From positions 868,001-932,000 of the forward strand of contig NZ_CP080388.1 in NCBI RefSeq assembly GCF_030036535.1: DNA of 64,000 nucleotides, read 5' to 3'. Numbering within the stretch: position 1 is the stretch's first letter; every line of letters starts with the position of its first letter. The position numbers and the translations under genes were made by a program. The stretch comes from Agrobacterium cucumeris. GTDB lineage: Bacteria > Pseudomonadota > Alphaproteobacteria > Rhizobiales > Rhizobiaceae. The notes under the pieces are model-generated. The model was not told where the DNA came from and made no database searches. It saw nothing but the letters and a program-made list of their open reading frames with translations. Below are positions 1-9,256 of this stretch, one piece after another.

Positions 1-751
1 GCAGGAAAGCGCCATCAGTCACATCGAATGACGGATGATGGGTGACAGCGAATGTACCCTTCAGCGGGCCTTCCAATATGGCCGCAAGCAGATTGCCGTC
101 CGCATCGATACTCTTTTCAGCCACCACGACAAGAGCGCCAGCGAGCGGCGAACTGGCCGGCGAAACCGCCAGGGCCTCCATGCCGCCATTATGGCGCAGT
201 TCATTATTGGGGATGAGATGTGGCAGGCGGCTGAGTGGCTTTGCTGTTGCAAAACCCGGATCCGGATAGATATCGATCCTGTGCCGCTGCTCGTAGCTGA
301 CGAACACCTGGCCGTCGCGCAGCGCCAGCCCTTCCGCATCCATTTCCATCTTGCGCGGCGGTTCGCGGCCACTCATGTCCAGCATGGGGGTGATGCGGGC
401 ATCGGCAAGCCCCGACAGCGCGCCGGCAGCACCACGCGTAATCCTGCCCGTCAGCCAGTGGCCGGTATCCAGCACAGCGATAAATTCCTCACCATCGGGG
501 CGGAAGCGGATGGAGGATATCGCCCCGAACAGCTTTTCCGGGGCGCTCATCACCATGCCGCCGATAAATTCCAGCTTGCCGAAACGTTTTGCGCTGGTGC
601 CGACTTCGAAACCCGACAGCAGGCGAACGCTCACCGGTACATCGATGGTCGATGCGCCGATGGGAATGGGAAACAGCGAAGCCGCCGCAAGCACAGCAGC
701 GACCGCCAGAGACTTGCAGGAAAAGGCTACCCGGCCCCGCTTATCCGGCAC
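1..751 (-). CDS. Esterase-like activity of phytase family protein (3' end beyond window)
   Basis: Reading the minus strand gives an open frame from a GTG at 751 to the window edge with no stop, so the C-terminus is missing. The first 35 or so residues look like a signal peptide: a basic start, then a run of Ala/Val/Leu ending near IGA. The mature part has the [11 protein letters not shown] and [12 protein letters not shown] segments typical of the 'esterase-like activity of phytase' beta-propeller family, so a secreted or periplasmic protein is likely. Its true substrate is unknown. The start overlaps the cobT stop by 11 bases, which suggests translational coupling. Another in-frame GTG lies 30 bases upstream, so the exact start is uncertain. 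Confidence 0.72.
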   Translation of the reverse strand, partial: MPDKRGRVAFSCKSLAVAAVLAAASLFPIPIGASTIDVPVSVRLLSGFEVGTSAKRFGKLEFIGGMVMSAPEKLFGAISSIRFRPDGEEFIAVLDTGHWLTGRITRGAAGALSGLADARITPMLDMSGREPPRKMEMDAEGLALRDGQVFVSYEQRHRIDIYPDPGFATAKPLSRLPHLIPNNELRHNGGMEALAVSPASSPLAGALVVVAEKSIDADGNLLAAILEGPLKGTFAVTHHPSFDVTDGAFL

Positions 752-2645
752 GGCGGACCCTGCGGGACGAACCGGAGGCACTGCTCGTATCTTCGAAGAG
801 AGCAGCAAGCTGCTCGGTCATCGCGCCGGCAAGCTCATCCGCATCAACGATGGTCACGGCACGGCGGTAATAACGGGTCACGTCATGGCCGATACCGATT
901 GCCAGCAGTTCCACCGGCGAGCGCGTCTCGATCTGCTCGATGACCGCGCGCAGGTGCCGCTCCAGATAGTTGCCCGGATTAACCGACAGGGTCGAATCAT
1001 CCACCGGCGCGCCGTCGGAGATCATCATCATGATCTTGCGCTGCTCGGGGCGGCCGATCAGGCGGTTATGCGCCCACATCAGCGCTTCACCGTCGATATT
1101 TTCCTTGAGAAGTCCCTCGCGCATCATCAGGCCGAGATTGCGCCGGGCGCGCCGCCACGGGGCATCCGCCGACTTATAGATGATGTGGCGCAGATCATTG
1201 AGACGACCCGGCGAAGCGGGCTTGCCATTGGCGAGCCACTGTTCGCGCGATTGTCCGCCCTTCCAAGCCTTGGTGGTGAAGCCGAGAATTTCGACCTTCA
1301 CACCCGAACGTTCCAGCGTGCGCGCCAGAATGTCGGCGCAGGTGGCTGCGACCGTGATCGGACGGCCGCGCATCGAGCCGGAATTGTCGATGACCAGCGA
1401 AACCACGGTATCGCGGAATTTGGTGTCGCGTTCCTTCTTGAAGGAGAGCGGCTGCATGGGATCGATGATGAGCCGGACGAGGCGCGCCGGATCTAGATAA
1501 CCCTCTTCCAGATCGAAATCCCAGGAGCGGTTCTGCTGCGCCATCAGGCGGCGCTGCAGACGGTTCGCCAGGCGTCCGACCGCACCCTGAAGATGCGCGA
1601 GTTGCTTGTCGAGAAAGGCGCGCAGCCGGTCAAGCTCGGCCTCGTCACACAGTTCCTCGGCGCGGATTTCCTCGTCGAATTCCTCGGTGAAGATGCGGTA
1701 GTCGACCTTCTCGTTAAAATCATCGAAGGGGCTGTTGGGGCGGCGGGTCTCACCGGGCGTTTCGGAGTCCTCGTCGAGATCGTCGGACATTTCTTCGTCC
1801 GACATCTCGGCGCCGTCCATCTCGCCTTCTTCCATTTCCTCCTGCGAGGCCTCGTTTTCATCGGCGGGCGTCGCATCGGAGCCGGCCTCTTCCTCGACCT
1901 GCTCTTCCTCGGTCTCGTTGGTGCGCGGCTGGTCCTCATTGGATTCCGCTTCCTGGCTTTCCGGCTCGTTATCCTCGTCGCCGAAATCTTCCGCCATCTG
2001 CATGGAGGTCAACATCTTGCGCACCAGCCGCGAGAACGCCTTCTGGTCGGTAATGACGCGGGAAAGGTCGTTGAGGTCGCCTGCGGCCTTGTCTTCGATG
2101 AAGTCGCGCCAGAGATCGAGAACCTTGCCGGCGCTCGCCGGCGGCTTTTCGCCGGTCAGTTTCTCGCGCACCAGAAGCGCCACAGCCTCGGCGAGCGGTG
2201 CGTCATCCTTATTGTTGATGCCGGAGAAATTGGCCTTGGCGTATTTTTCCGTATTCATGGCCTTGATATTGGAGGCCATGCCCGGCATGCGCAGCGCGCC
2301 GATGGATTCCACCCGCGCCTGTTCGACGGCATCGAAAACCAGCTGCGCTTCGGCGCCATGCGGCGACATCATCGCATGCGTGTCCGCATCGTGGCAGGCG
2401 AGACGCAGCGCCATGGAATCGCCGAGACCACGCGTGATGGCGATCTCCTGCGCCGTGGGTTTCTTGGAAATTTCCGGCAGGCGCATGCGCTCACCGGCAA
2501 GGCCCGGCCGCTCATTGGCGAAGACGACCTCGACCTCGGCATCACCGGCAACGGATCGCACGCATCCGGCAATCGCCTGACGCAACGGCTCCGTATCGAC
2601 CGCCGTACCCGGTTTCGCTCTGGAATTGTCGCCGCGCCCTGCCAT
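741..2645 (-). CDS. cobT: Cobaltochelatase subunit CobT
   Basis: CobT is the large partner of CobS in the ATP-dependent CobNST chelatase, which inserts cobalt into hydrogenobyrinic acid a,c-diamide in aerobic cobalamin synthesis. The 634-residue product has the family layout: an N-terminal helical domain, a strongly acidic Glu/Asp-rich linker in the middle, and a C-terminal von Willebrand A domain with a MIDAS motif DNSGS near residue 418. I chose the ATG at 2645, giving [13 protein letters not shown], because AGGAAAG lies just upstream; an ATG 36 bases earlier is possible but lacks family resemblance. It lies just downstream of cobS on the same strand. CobN is not in this window. Confidence 0.95.
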   Translation of the reverse strand: MAGRGDNSRAKPGTAVDTEPLRQAIAGCVRSVAGDAEVEVVFANERPGLAGERMRLPEISKKPTAQEIAITRGLGDSMALRLACHDADTHAMMSPHGAEAQLVFDAVEQARVESIGALRMPGMASNIKAMNTEKYAKANFSGINNKDDAPLAEAVALLVREKLTGEKPPASAGKVLDLWRDFIEDKAAGDLNDLSRVITDQKAFSRLVRKMLTSMQMAEDFGDEDNEPESQEAESNEDQPRTNETEEEQVEEEAGSDATPADENEASQEEMEEGEMDGAEMSDEEMSDDLDEDSETPGETRRPNSPFDDFNEKVDYRIFTEEFDEEIRAEELCDEAELDRLRAFLDKQLAHLQGAVGRLANRLQRRLMAQQNRSWDFDLEEGYLDPARLVRLIIDPMQPLSFKKERDTKFRDTVVSLVIDNSGSMRGRPITVAATCADILARTLERSGVKVEILGFTTKAWKGGQSREQWLANGKPASPGRLNDLRHIIYKSADAPWRRARRNLGLMMREGLLKENIDGEALMWAHNRLIGRPEQRKIMMMISDGAPVDDSTLSVNPGNYLERHLRAVIEQIETRSPVELLAIGIGHDVTRYYRRAVTIVDADELAGAMTEQLAALFEDTSSASGSSRRVRRAG

Positions 2646-2750
2646 TGTCTTTCCTGTCAGTTGCCGACGCCTGCGGCCCACCCATCAGAGGATGCGCGGC
2701 CGCCGGCGTCTTCAAGTCATCGGTGATCTTCTCCGGAAAACCGGGGATGA

Positions 2751-3740
2751 TCAGGCGCTGAGAACGATGTTCGCGGCGCTTTCTTTGAGCTCAACGCCAA
2801 AGGCACGCTGATACTGCTCGGCTACCAGGGTACGCTCAAGCTCGTCACACTTGTTGAGGAAGGTCACACGGAAGGCAAAGGCGAGATCGCCGAAGATTTC
2901 CGCATTTTCCGCCCAGGTGATGACGGTACGCGGGCTCATCACCGTGGAAAGGTCGCCATTAACAAAGGCCGAACGGGTCAGATCCGCCACGCGCACCATC
3001 TTGGAGACGGTTTCGCGACCCTTCGGATTGTCGAGGCTCTTCACCTTGGCGGCAATGATGTTCACTTCCTGCTCATGCGGCAGGTAGTTCAGCGTGGTGA
3101 CGATGGACCAGCGGTCCATCTGCGCCTGGTTGATCTGCTGCGTGCCGTGGTAGAGGCCGGTCGTATCACCAAGGCCGACAGTGTTGGCGGTCGCGAAAAT
3201 GCGGAAGGCGGGGTGAGGACGGATGACACGGCTCTGGTCGAGCAGGGTCAGGCGGCCGGAGGATTCCAGTACGCGCTGGATGACGAACATCACGTCCGGG
3301 CGGCCGGCATCATATTCATCGAAGACCAGCGCGACATTGTGCTGGTAGGCCCAGGGCAGAATGCCGTCCTTGAATTCGGTAACCTGCTTGCCGTCCTTCA
3401 GGACGATGGCGTCCTTGCCGACGAGGTCGATACGGCTGACATGGCTGTCGAGGTTGACGCGCACGCAGGGCCAGTTGAGGCGGGCAGCCACCTGCTCGAT
3501 ATGGGTGGACTTGCCGGTGCCGTGGAAACCGGAAACCATGACACGTCGGTTATGAGCAAAACCGGCTAGGATCGCGAGGGTCGTATCGCGGTCGAAAAGA
3601 TAGTCGGGATCGAGGTCCGGCACATAGGCGTCGCCCTGGGAATAGGCGGGAACCCGCAGATCCGTATCAATGCCGAAAACCTCCCGCACGGACACAGTCG
3701 TGTCGGGCAGGTTGGAAATATCAAGGTCGATTTTGCTCAT
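2751..3740 (-). CDS. cobS: Cobaltochelatase ATPase subunit CobS
   Basis: CobS is the AAA+ subunit that drives cobalt insertion with CobT and CobN. The 329-residue protein has a Walker A motif GFHGTGKS at residues 71-78 and a Walker B stretch ALVFDEYD, followed by the sensor region TANTVGLGD. The start at 3740 gives [23 protein letters not shown], the conserved CobS beginning, and is preceded by GGAGAC. An ATG 27 bases upstream adds residues not expected in the family. The 105-base gap to cobT and the shared direction fit one operon. Confidence 0.96.
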   Translation of the reverse strand: MSKIDLDISNLPDTTVSVREVFGIDTDLRVPAYSQGDAYVPDLDPDYLFDRDTTLAILAGFAHNRRVMVSGFHGTGKSTHIEQVAARLNWPCVRVNLDSHVSRIDLVGKDAIVLKDGKQVTEFKDGILPWAYQHNVALVFDEYDAGRPDVMFVIQRVLESSGRLTLLDQSRVIRPHPAFRIFATANTVGLGDTTGLYHGTQQINQAQMDRWSIVTTLNYLPHEQEVNIIAAKVKSLDNPKGRETVSKMVRVADLTRSAFVNGDLSTVMSPRTVITWAENAEIFGDLAFAFRVTFLNKCDELERTLVAEQYQRAFGVELKESAANIVLSA

Positions 3741-3808
3741 CACGTCTCCAAGGCGGGCGGCAGCCACCCGGCCACATCATCAATCAGGCGGTAAACACGT
3801 AAGTTGGC

Positions 3809-4444
3809 TTAGCAGAAACCTGACTGCTTTAACAATTGATATGCTTGAACAACAGCCCGAAAACGTTCTTCCGAACCACGATCGCCACCATTAGCATCAG
3901 GATGGTGCTTTTTGACAAGCTCCTTATAGCGCCTTTTTATCTCTTCCTGCTTCGCACTGGCAGAAAGACCGAGCGTATCGAAGGCTTTCGCCTCCAGCGT
4001 CTTCAGCTTGCGGTCCTGCTGCATGCGCTGTCCACCGGCCTTTGCGCCACCCGCAAAACCGCCGGCGAAGCCGAAGGGATCGCGAATGCGGGCATTGCCG
4101 CTCGCGGTGCCGGATCGAAGTGTGGAATGCAAAGGGCTGTCGCGCGCCGTCTTGTTGACGCCCACCGTCCAGGTCGGACGGTGACCGGTGATCGCCTCCT
4201 TCTGGTAACGGGCGATCTCGCCGTCTGAGAGGCCGGAGAAGTAATTATAGCCCTTGTTGTATTCCTTCACATGCTCAAAACAGAACAGGAAGAATTGCCC
4301 CTCGGCATTGCGGCCGACAGGTGCGCGGTGAACGCCCGGTTTATCGCATCCGTCCCACTGGCAGGTAGGAGCCTGAACCTCAGGTTCCCGCTCCCTTTTC
4401 CGGCGCGTGCGGATGCGGTCGAAATATTTCGAATCCAGTTTCAT
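3809..4444 (-). CDS. J-domain (DnaJ-like) co-chaperone
   Basis: The 211-residue protein carries its J domain at the C-terminus (about residues 152-211), with the catalytic HPD tripeptide at 181-183 after the helix RRYKELVKKH. This is opposite to classical DnaJ, where the J domain comes first. There is no Gly/Phe-rich or zinc-finger region of the DnaJ type, but Cys28, Cys33 and Cys55 in the N-terminal part could bind metal. Similar proteins sit beside cobS in rhizobia. The likely role is stimulating an Hsp70 ATPase for a particular client, which cannot be named. The ATG at 4444 begins MKLDSKYFDRIR. The gene is divergent from the BolA-family gene. Confidence 0.88.
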   Translation of the reverse strand: MKLDSKYFDRIRTRRKREREPEVQAPTCQWDGCDKPGVHRAPVGRNAEGQFFLFCFEHVKEYNKGYNYFSGLSDGEIARYQKEAITGHRPTWTVGVNKTARDSPLHSTLRSGTASGNARIRDPFGFAGGFAGGAKAGGQRMQQDRKLKTLEAKAFDTLGLSASAKQEEIKRRYKELVKKHHPDANGGDRGSEERFRAVVQAYQLLKQSGFC

Positions 4445-4558
4445 GATGCCCTGATTATGGAGTGCGAAAAGCCGCACAACAAGAATTGACAAAGCGGAAT
4501 GTTGCTGGCTTTTAGGTAACCCCCTTCAAGACCAGCCAACAGGAATGGAGCCCTTCGC

Positions 4559-4840
4559 ATGTCCCTGCGAGAACGTATAGAAACGAAGCTCCGTGAGAGC
4601 TTTTCACCAGAGCGCCTGAAAGTCGTCGATGAAAGCCAGATGCATGCGGGCCACCAGCCGGATATAACCGGCACGGGCGAAACACATCTGCGTGTTCAGA
4701 TAGTGTCGGAAAGCTTCTCCGGCAAGTCTCGCGTCGAACGCCACCGGGCGATCAATGCCGTTTTGAAGCCCGAGCTCGACGCGGGCCTGCATGCGCTCGC
4801 GATCGAGGTGGCGGCACCGGGGGAAACGGTGCGGTTTTGA
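4559..4840 (+). CDS. BolA family protein
   Basis: The 93-residue product matches the BolA fold: a short alpha/beta domain with the conserved segments VVDESQMHAGH, GETHLRVQIVSESFSGKSRVERHRAIN and a C-terminal ALAIEVAAPGE strand. The HAGH and RHR residues are typical ligands or partner-contact residues in BolA proteins that act with monothiol glutaredoxins in iron-sulfur cluster handling. No glutaredoxin gene is nearby. The gene is divergent from the J-domain gene, with a 114-base shared upstream region. A role as a DNA-binding regulator has been proposed for some BolA proteins and cannot be judged here. Confidence 0.92.
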   Translation: MSLRERIETKLRESFSPERLKVVDESQMHAGHQPDITGTGETHLRVQIVSESFSGKSRVERHRAINAVLKPELDAGLHALAIEVAAPGETVRF

Positions 4841-4869
4841 TTGGGGCTGCCATCAAGACCGAGAGCAAG

Positions 4870-4948
4870 CCCCCTCCATCCGGCCCTTCGGGCCACCTTC
4901 TCCCCGGCCGGGGAGAAGTGCCGGAGCGAAGCGAGGCGATGAGGGGGG
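4870..4948. repeat. Rhizobial-type palindromic intergenic repeat
   Basis: Between the BolA gene and aroB lies a GC-rich mosaic. A perfect 22-base palindrome occupies 4897-4918 (CTTCTCCCCGG and its complement), and flanking arms CCCCCTCCATC (4870-4880) and GATGAGGGGGG (4938-4948) are complementary in most positions. This looks like the RIME/RPE type of short repeat scattered between genes in Rhizobiales. It may also fold as a hairpin between the two convergent genes. Confidence 0.7.
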
Positions 4949-4973
4949 CCTCACCGTACTCCTCGGTGCCAGC

Positions 4974-6107
4974 TCACCCCGGATGCTTCTCCGACAGGAA
5001 CGACTGCACCTCCGACGACGCCACATCATCCGCCACAAAAGACTGGCCAATGCCGTGGGTGAGGATGAAGGTGAGCTTGCCGCCCTTGACCTTCTTGTCC
5101 TGCGCGATCGCCGTCATCAGCGTCTCGACCGGCGGCAATTCGCCCGGAATATCCTTCATCGTTGTCGGCAGGCCGACCGCCTTCAGATGGGCTTCGACGC
5201 GCGCCGCATCATCAGGGCTTGCAAGGTTCATGCGAGCGGAGAACTGGTGCGCCAGCACCATGCCGATCGCCACACCTTCACCGTGCACCAGCCGCTTGCT
5301 GTCGTAATTGGTCGCCGCCTCCAGCGCGTGGCCGAATGTATGGCCGAGGTTCAAAAGGGCGCGCACGCCGTTTTCCTTCTCGTCGGCCACAACAACATCG
5401 GCCTTGGCCTGGCAGCTGGTCGCAATCGCCTCTATGCGGGCGGGGCCGCCGGTTCGGATTTCATCCCAATTCTTTTCGAGCCAGAAGAAGAAATCCGGCT
5501 TGTCGATCAGCCCGTATTTAACCACTTCGGCATAACCGGCGCGGAATTCGCGCGGGCTCAGCGTATCCAGCACCGCCGTATCCGCCAGCACCAGATCCGG
5601 CTGGTGGAAAACGCCGATGAGGTTCTTGCCGTGGCGGCTGTTGATGCCGGTCTTGCCGCCAACCGAGGAATCAACCTGCGCCAGAAGCGAGGTCGGTATC
5701 TGCACGAAGCGCACGCCCCGGCGCACGATGCCCGCTGCAAAACCGGCGAGATCACCGATCACGCCGCCGCCGAGCGCGATCACCGCATCGTTGCGCTCCA
5801 CCCTTGCCGCCAGAACCGCATCGCAAACGGTGACCAGATGTTCGAAGCTCTTGGTCTTTTCGCCGGCCGGCAGGGTCAGCGAGACGGCCTCGATGCCATC
5901 CGTCTGCAGCCCGTCCATCAGGCCTTCGAGGTAAAGCGGCGCGACATGTTCATCGGTGATGATGGCCGCGCGCCGGCCCTTCAGCCGCGCCGAAATCTCG
6001 CCGCCCGCCCGGCCGATCAGGCCCGGCCCGATCAGAATGTCATAGGCGCGCTCGCCGAGCGGCACATGGACGAGACGTTCATCGGCGTGGATTTCGGAAG
6101 GCGTCAT
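4974..6107 (-). CDS. aroB: 3-dehydroquinate synthase
   Basis: AroB converts DAHP to 3-dehydroquinate, the second step of the shikimate pathway, using NAD and a divalent metal. The 377-residue protein shows the hallmark stretches ALGGGVIGDLAGFAAG (NAD site), PTSLLAQVDSSVGGKTGIN, EVVKYGLI and LNLGHTFGHALE, the last containing a metal-binding His, with another metal ligand in LVHGEGVAIGM. The frame stays open upstream, but the family begins at MTPSEIHADERLV, so the ATG at 6107 is chosen. It starts five bases after the aroK stop, so the two shikimate genes are surely co-transcribed. Confidence 0.97.
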   Translation of the reverse strand: MTPSEIHADERLVHVPLGERAYDILIGPGLIGRAGGEISARLKGRRAAIITDEHVAPLYLEGLMDGLQTDGIEAVSLTLPAGEKTKSFEHLVTVCDAVLAARVERNDAVIALGGGVIGDLAGFAAGIVRRGVRFVQIPTSLLAQVDSSVGGKTGINSRHGKNLIGVFHQPDLVLADTAVLDTLSPREFRAGYAEVVKYGLIDKPDFFFWLEKNWDEIRTGGPARIEAIATSCQAKADVVVADEKENGVRALLNLGHTFGHALEAATNYDSKRLVHGEGVAIGMVLAHQFSARMNLASPDDAARVEAHLKAVGLPTTMKDIPGELPPVETLMTAIAQDKKVKGGKLTFILTHGIGQSFVADDVASSEVQSFLSEKHPG

Positions 6108-6112
6108 GGGGA

Positions 6113-6694
6113 TCAGTCTTTCTGTTCGATGCCTGCAATGGCGGCCAGCACTTCTGTCACGATGATTTCCTTGCGGACATCGCGGGATTCGATGGTCAGA
6201 TCCGCTTCGGCATAGATCGGATAGCGCTTCTCCATCAGGGCCGCGAGCGTGGCCTTGGGGTTTTCGGTCTTGAGAAGCGGGCGGTGGTCGCGCTTGTTGA
6301 CCCTCTCCCACAAAACCTCGAGATCGGCCTTCAGCCACAATGAAATGCCGCCGCGCGTGATGTGCCGGCGGGTGTTGTCGTTGATGAAGGCGCCGCCGCC
6401 GGTGGAGATGACCTTGGGGCCGCCGCGCAGCAGCCGCTTGATGACCCGTGTTTCCAGCGCCCGGAATTCCTCCTCGCCATAAGTGGCGAAAAGTTCGGCT
6501 ATCGTCATGCGCGAAACCCGCTCGATTTCGACATCCGTATCGATGAAGGAGACCTTGAGCTGCTGGGCGACCATGCGGCCTATCGCGGATTTTCCAGCCC
6601 CCATCAGCCCGACAAAGACGATGTTGCGCCGTCCGAGCTTTGCCCGCGCTTGTTCCCCGAGTGTGGCCGGGACGGATAAATTCGTTTCATTCAT
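6113..6694 (-). CDS. aroK: Shikimate kinase
   Basis: AroK phosphorylates shikimate at the 3-OH with ATP. The 193-residue protein has a Walker A P-loop GLMGAGKS at residues 29-36, the shikimate-binding segment FIDTDVEIERVSRMTIAELF, the ISTGGGAF loop and the lid KRDHRPLL. It is the first gene of the aroK-aroB pair. A promoter is expected in the 189-base region up to the divergently transcribed small membrane protein gene at 6884. Confidence 0.97.
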   Translation of the reverse strand: MNETNLSVPATLGEQARAKLGRRNIVFVGLMGAGKSAIGRMVAQQLKVSFIDTDVEIERVSRMTIAELFATYGEEEFRALETRVIKRLLRGGPKVISTGGGAFINDNTRRHITRGGISLWLKADLEVLWERVNKRDHRPLLKTENPKATLAALMEKRYPIYAEADLTIESRDVRKEIIVTEVLAAIAGIEQKD

Positions 6695-6883
6695 AAATTT
6701 GAAAGCCCGTTTGGCATGGATATCTGCAAATGTTTACGAAGCGTCAAGCCAAATTGCTGACTGAATTGCGTTGAATCACAATCAACGCCGCATGCGGCGC
6801 GGAGTAGACGTCGGCTTTTTGATCTTGCTGCCGCTATCGCCGCACCGCATATAAGTTTCGACCGCCACCTTCACGGAGCCGCC

Positions 6884-7057
6884 ATGCCCACCCTCTTCCG
6901 CTTCACGATGATACTGGCGACCATTGCGGGGCTGATCTATGGCGGCATGGTGCTGCTTGTCATGTTCGTTCAGCCGCGCGACCGCGAAGTGACGGTGCGC
7001 ATTCCTTCCGAGCGGCTGAACCCGCCGGCGGCTGAGCCGGCCAGGCGCACCCCATGA
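6884..7057 (+). CDS. Small single-span membrane protein upstream of xerD
   Basis: A 57-residue frame starts at the ATG at 6884 (GGAG at 6875-6878) and ends in TGA at 7055-7057, sharing ATGA with the xerD start. It encodes [21 protein letters not shown], then a hydrophobic stretch through about residue 30 and a basic, proline-rich tail, which fits one transmembrane helix with a short hydrophilic end. I do not recognise a named family. Stop-start overlap and good ribosome-binding spacing argue that it is real. Its function is unknown; co-translation with xerD does not prove a role in recombination. Confidence 0.68.
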   Translation: MPTLFRFTMILATIAGLIYGGMVLLVMFVQPRDREVTVRIPSERLNPPAAEPARRTP

Positions 7058-8049
7058 ACGCTCAGGCGGCAGGAGGGCGCGATGGCGCGCGGCTGGAAAG
7101 CTTTCTGGAAATGATGAGCGCCGAGCGCGGCGCCGCCACAAACACACTCTCTTCCTATGAGCACGATCTTTCCGATCTGCGCGAATTTCTCGGCCAGCGC
7201 GGCCAGTCTTTGACGGAAGCGGGCACCCCGGACCTTTCCGCCTATCTGACCCATCTTTCCGCTCAGGGCTTTGCCGCCACTTCACAGGCAAGACGCCTGT
7301 CCTCCATGCGGCAATTCTATCGTTTTCTCTATTCGGAAGGGCTGCGCAGTGACGATCCGACCGGCATCATCGACGCCCCGAAAAAAGGCCTCACCCTGCC
7401 GAAAACAATGAGCGTCGACGATGTGAACAGGCTTCTTGCCCTTGCCGCGCAGGAAGCCGCCACATCCGGTCCCGGCCAGCTTGCCCGCATCCGCATGCAT
7501 CTGCTGCTCGAGCTTCTTTATGCCACCGGCATGCGTGTCAGCGAACTCGTCTCGCTGCCGGTTAAGGTGCTGCGTCAGGAAGGCCGCTTCCTGATGATCC
7601 GCGGCAAGGGCAACAAGGACCGCATGGTTCTTCTTTCCCGCGCCGCCATCGAGGCGATGGAAAAATACGAGGCTGCCAGAAAGGCGCTCGCGCCGGAGAA
7701 AAGCAGGGCGGCCGCTTCGCAGAAAAAACCGGAGACACAGGAGAGCCCGTGGCTGTTTCCTTCGAACAGCAAGGAAGGTCACCTGCCCCGCCAGGTCTTT
7801 GCCCGCGACCTCAAGGATATTGCCATTCGTGCGGGTCTGATCCCATCTGCGGTATCACCGCACGTCCTGCGTCATGCCTTTGCCAGCCACCTTTTGCAGA
7901 ACGGCGCTGACTTGCGCGCCGTGCAGGAACTGCTGGGCCATTCCGACATTTCCACGACACAAATCTATACACATGTGCTGGAAGAACGCCTGCAAGAGCT
8001 GGTACAAACACATCACCCCCTTGCCAAACAGGGCAAAAACCTTGATTAG
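7054..8049 (+). CDS. xerD: Site-specific tyrosine recombinase XerD
   Basis: XerC and XerD resolve chromosome dimers at dif. This 331-residue recombinase has an N-terminal core-binding SAM-like domain (about 12-105) and a C-terminal catalytic domain with the full set of active residues: Arg161 (ATGMRVSEL), Lys185 (RGKGNKDR), His270 and Arg273 ([11 protein letters not shown]), His296 (LLGHSDIS) and Tyr305 (TQIYTHV). XerD is preferred over XerC because of the aroK-xerD-accA neighbourhood, which is typical of rhizobia. An insertion of about 25 Lys/Ala/Glu-rich residues at 205-230 is longer than in enteric XerD. Confidence 0.93.
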   Translation: MNAQAAGGRDGARLESFLEMMSAERGAATNTLSSYEHDLSDLREFLGQRGQSLTEAGTPDLSAYLTHLSAQGFAATSQARRLSSMRQFYRFLYSEGLRSDDPTGIIDAPKKGLTLPKTMSVDDVNRLLALAAQEAATSGPGQLARIRMHLLLELLYATGMRVSELVSLPVKVLRQEGRFLMIRGKGNKDRMVLLSRAAIEAMEKYEAARKALAPEKSRAAASQKKPETQESPWLFPSNSKEGHLPRQVFARDLKDIAIRAGLIPSAVSPHVLRHAFASHLLQNGADLRAVQELLGHSDISTTQIYTHVLEERLQELVQTHHPLAKQGKNLD

Positions 8050-8111
8050 AGCGACCGGAACCGCCGGATAATCCGGTCAAACCTTGCGCAAAACGATCGG
8101 AAACGGATCTC

Positions 8112-9065
8112 ATGCACAATTATCTCGACTTCGAAAAACCTATCTCGGACCTTGAGGGCAAGATCATCGAGCTGAAGAAGCTTGCCGATGAAGACGAGAG
8201 CATAGACACCTCGGAGGAGATCAACCGCCTGGAATCGCGCGTCAACGATGCGATGCAGGACATCTATTCCAAGCTGAACGCCTGGCAGAAAACGCAGGTC
8301 GCGCGCCATCCGCAGCGCCCGCATTTCGTCGATTACGCCAAGGCGCTGTTCACCGATTTCACGCCGCTTGCCGGCGACCGCAAATTTTCCGAGGACGCGG
8401 CTATTCAGGCGGGCCTTGCCCGCTTCAACGGTCAGCCCGTCGCCATCATCGGCCAGGAAAAGGGCAACGACACCAAAAGCCGCCTGAAGCACAATTTCGG
8501 CAGCCCGCGCCCGGAAGGTTACCGCAAGGCGATCCGCGTGCTGGAACTGGCTGACCGTTTCTCGCTGCCGGTCATAACCCTAATCGATACGGCAGGCGCC
8601 TATCCGGGCGTCGGCGCGGAAGAGCGCGGCCAGGCCGAAGCCATCGCCCGCTCGACGGAAATGTGCCTCAACGTCAAGGTGCCGATCGTCTCCGTCGTCA
8701 TCGGCGAAGGTGGTTCGGGCGGCGCAATCGCGATTGCCACCGGCAACCGCGTCTACATGCTCGAACATGCGATCTATTCGGTGATCTCGCCAGAAGGTGC
8801 AGCCTCCATTCTCTGGCGCGATTCGACCCGCGCCAAGGAAGCTGCAACCAATATGAAGATCACCTCGGAAGATCTGAAATCGCTTGGCGTTATCGACGGA
8901 ATCATTCCCGAACCGATCGGCGGCGCACACCGTGCTCCGGAAACCGTGATCGGTGCGACCGGCGATGTGATCGCCAAGGCGCTGGCCGATCTGTCCCAGC
9001 GTTCCGGTACACAGCTGCGCGCTGAACGCCGCCAGAAGTTCCTGGATATTGGCCGGAATCTCTAA
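8112..9065 (+). CDS. accA: Acetyl-CoA carboxylase carboxyltransferase subunit alpha
   Basis: AccA and AccD together transfer the carboxyl group from biotin to acetyl-CoA, making malonyl-CoA for fatty acid synthesis. The 317-residue protein begins [18 protein letters not shown], as is usual for the family, and has [21 protein letters not shown], the [14 protein letters not shown] oxyanion-hole region and the [16 protein letters not shown] segment. It stands alone here, as accA normally does in proteobacteria. It lies 62 bases after xerD, so some read-through is possible. Confidence 0.98.
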   Translation: MHNYLDFEKPISDLEGKIIELKKLADEDESIDTSEEINRLESRVNDAMQDIYSKLNAWQKTQVARHPQRPHFVDYAKALFTDFTPLAGDRKFSEDAAIQAGLARFNGQPVAIIGQEKGNDTKSRLKHNFGSPRPEGYRKAIRVLELADRFSLPVITLIDTAGAYPGVGAEERGQAEAIARSTEMCLNVKVPIVSVVIGEGGSGGAIAIATGNRVYMLEHAIYSVISPEGAASILWRDSTRAKEAATNMKITSEDLKSLGVIDGIIPEPIGGAHRAPETVIGATGDVIAKALADLSQRSGTQLRAERRQKFLDIGRNL

Positions 9066-9256
9066 CGCCGGCCTTATTTTCCTTGAATATCGCCCCAACT
9101 CGGCCATAGTCCGGTCACATCAAAAGATGTATCGGCGGCCGCGGGGCGGGTCCGATTTGAGTTAAGAAGATGTAAACGGTTAATACCGTATTTAAAATAC
9201 ACACGTGCTGGTGTAAAACTTGCGCCGCTTCGTGCCATCGTCTTTCGGATCAGATC

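Noticed and set aside
1593..2726. Plus-strand frame of 377 codons
   Set aside because: Antisense shadow of cobT, including its acidic linker, which reads as hydrophobic residues.
4791..6215. Plus-strand frame of 474 codons
   Set aside because: Antisense shadow of aroB; the true aroB has full motifs on the other strand.
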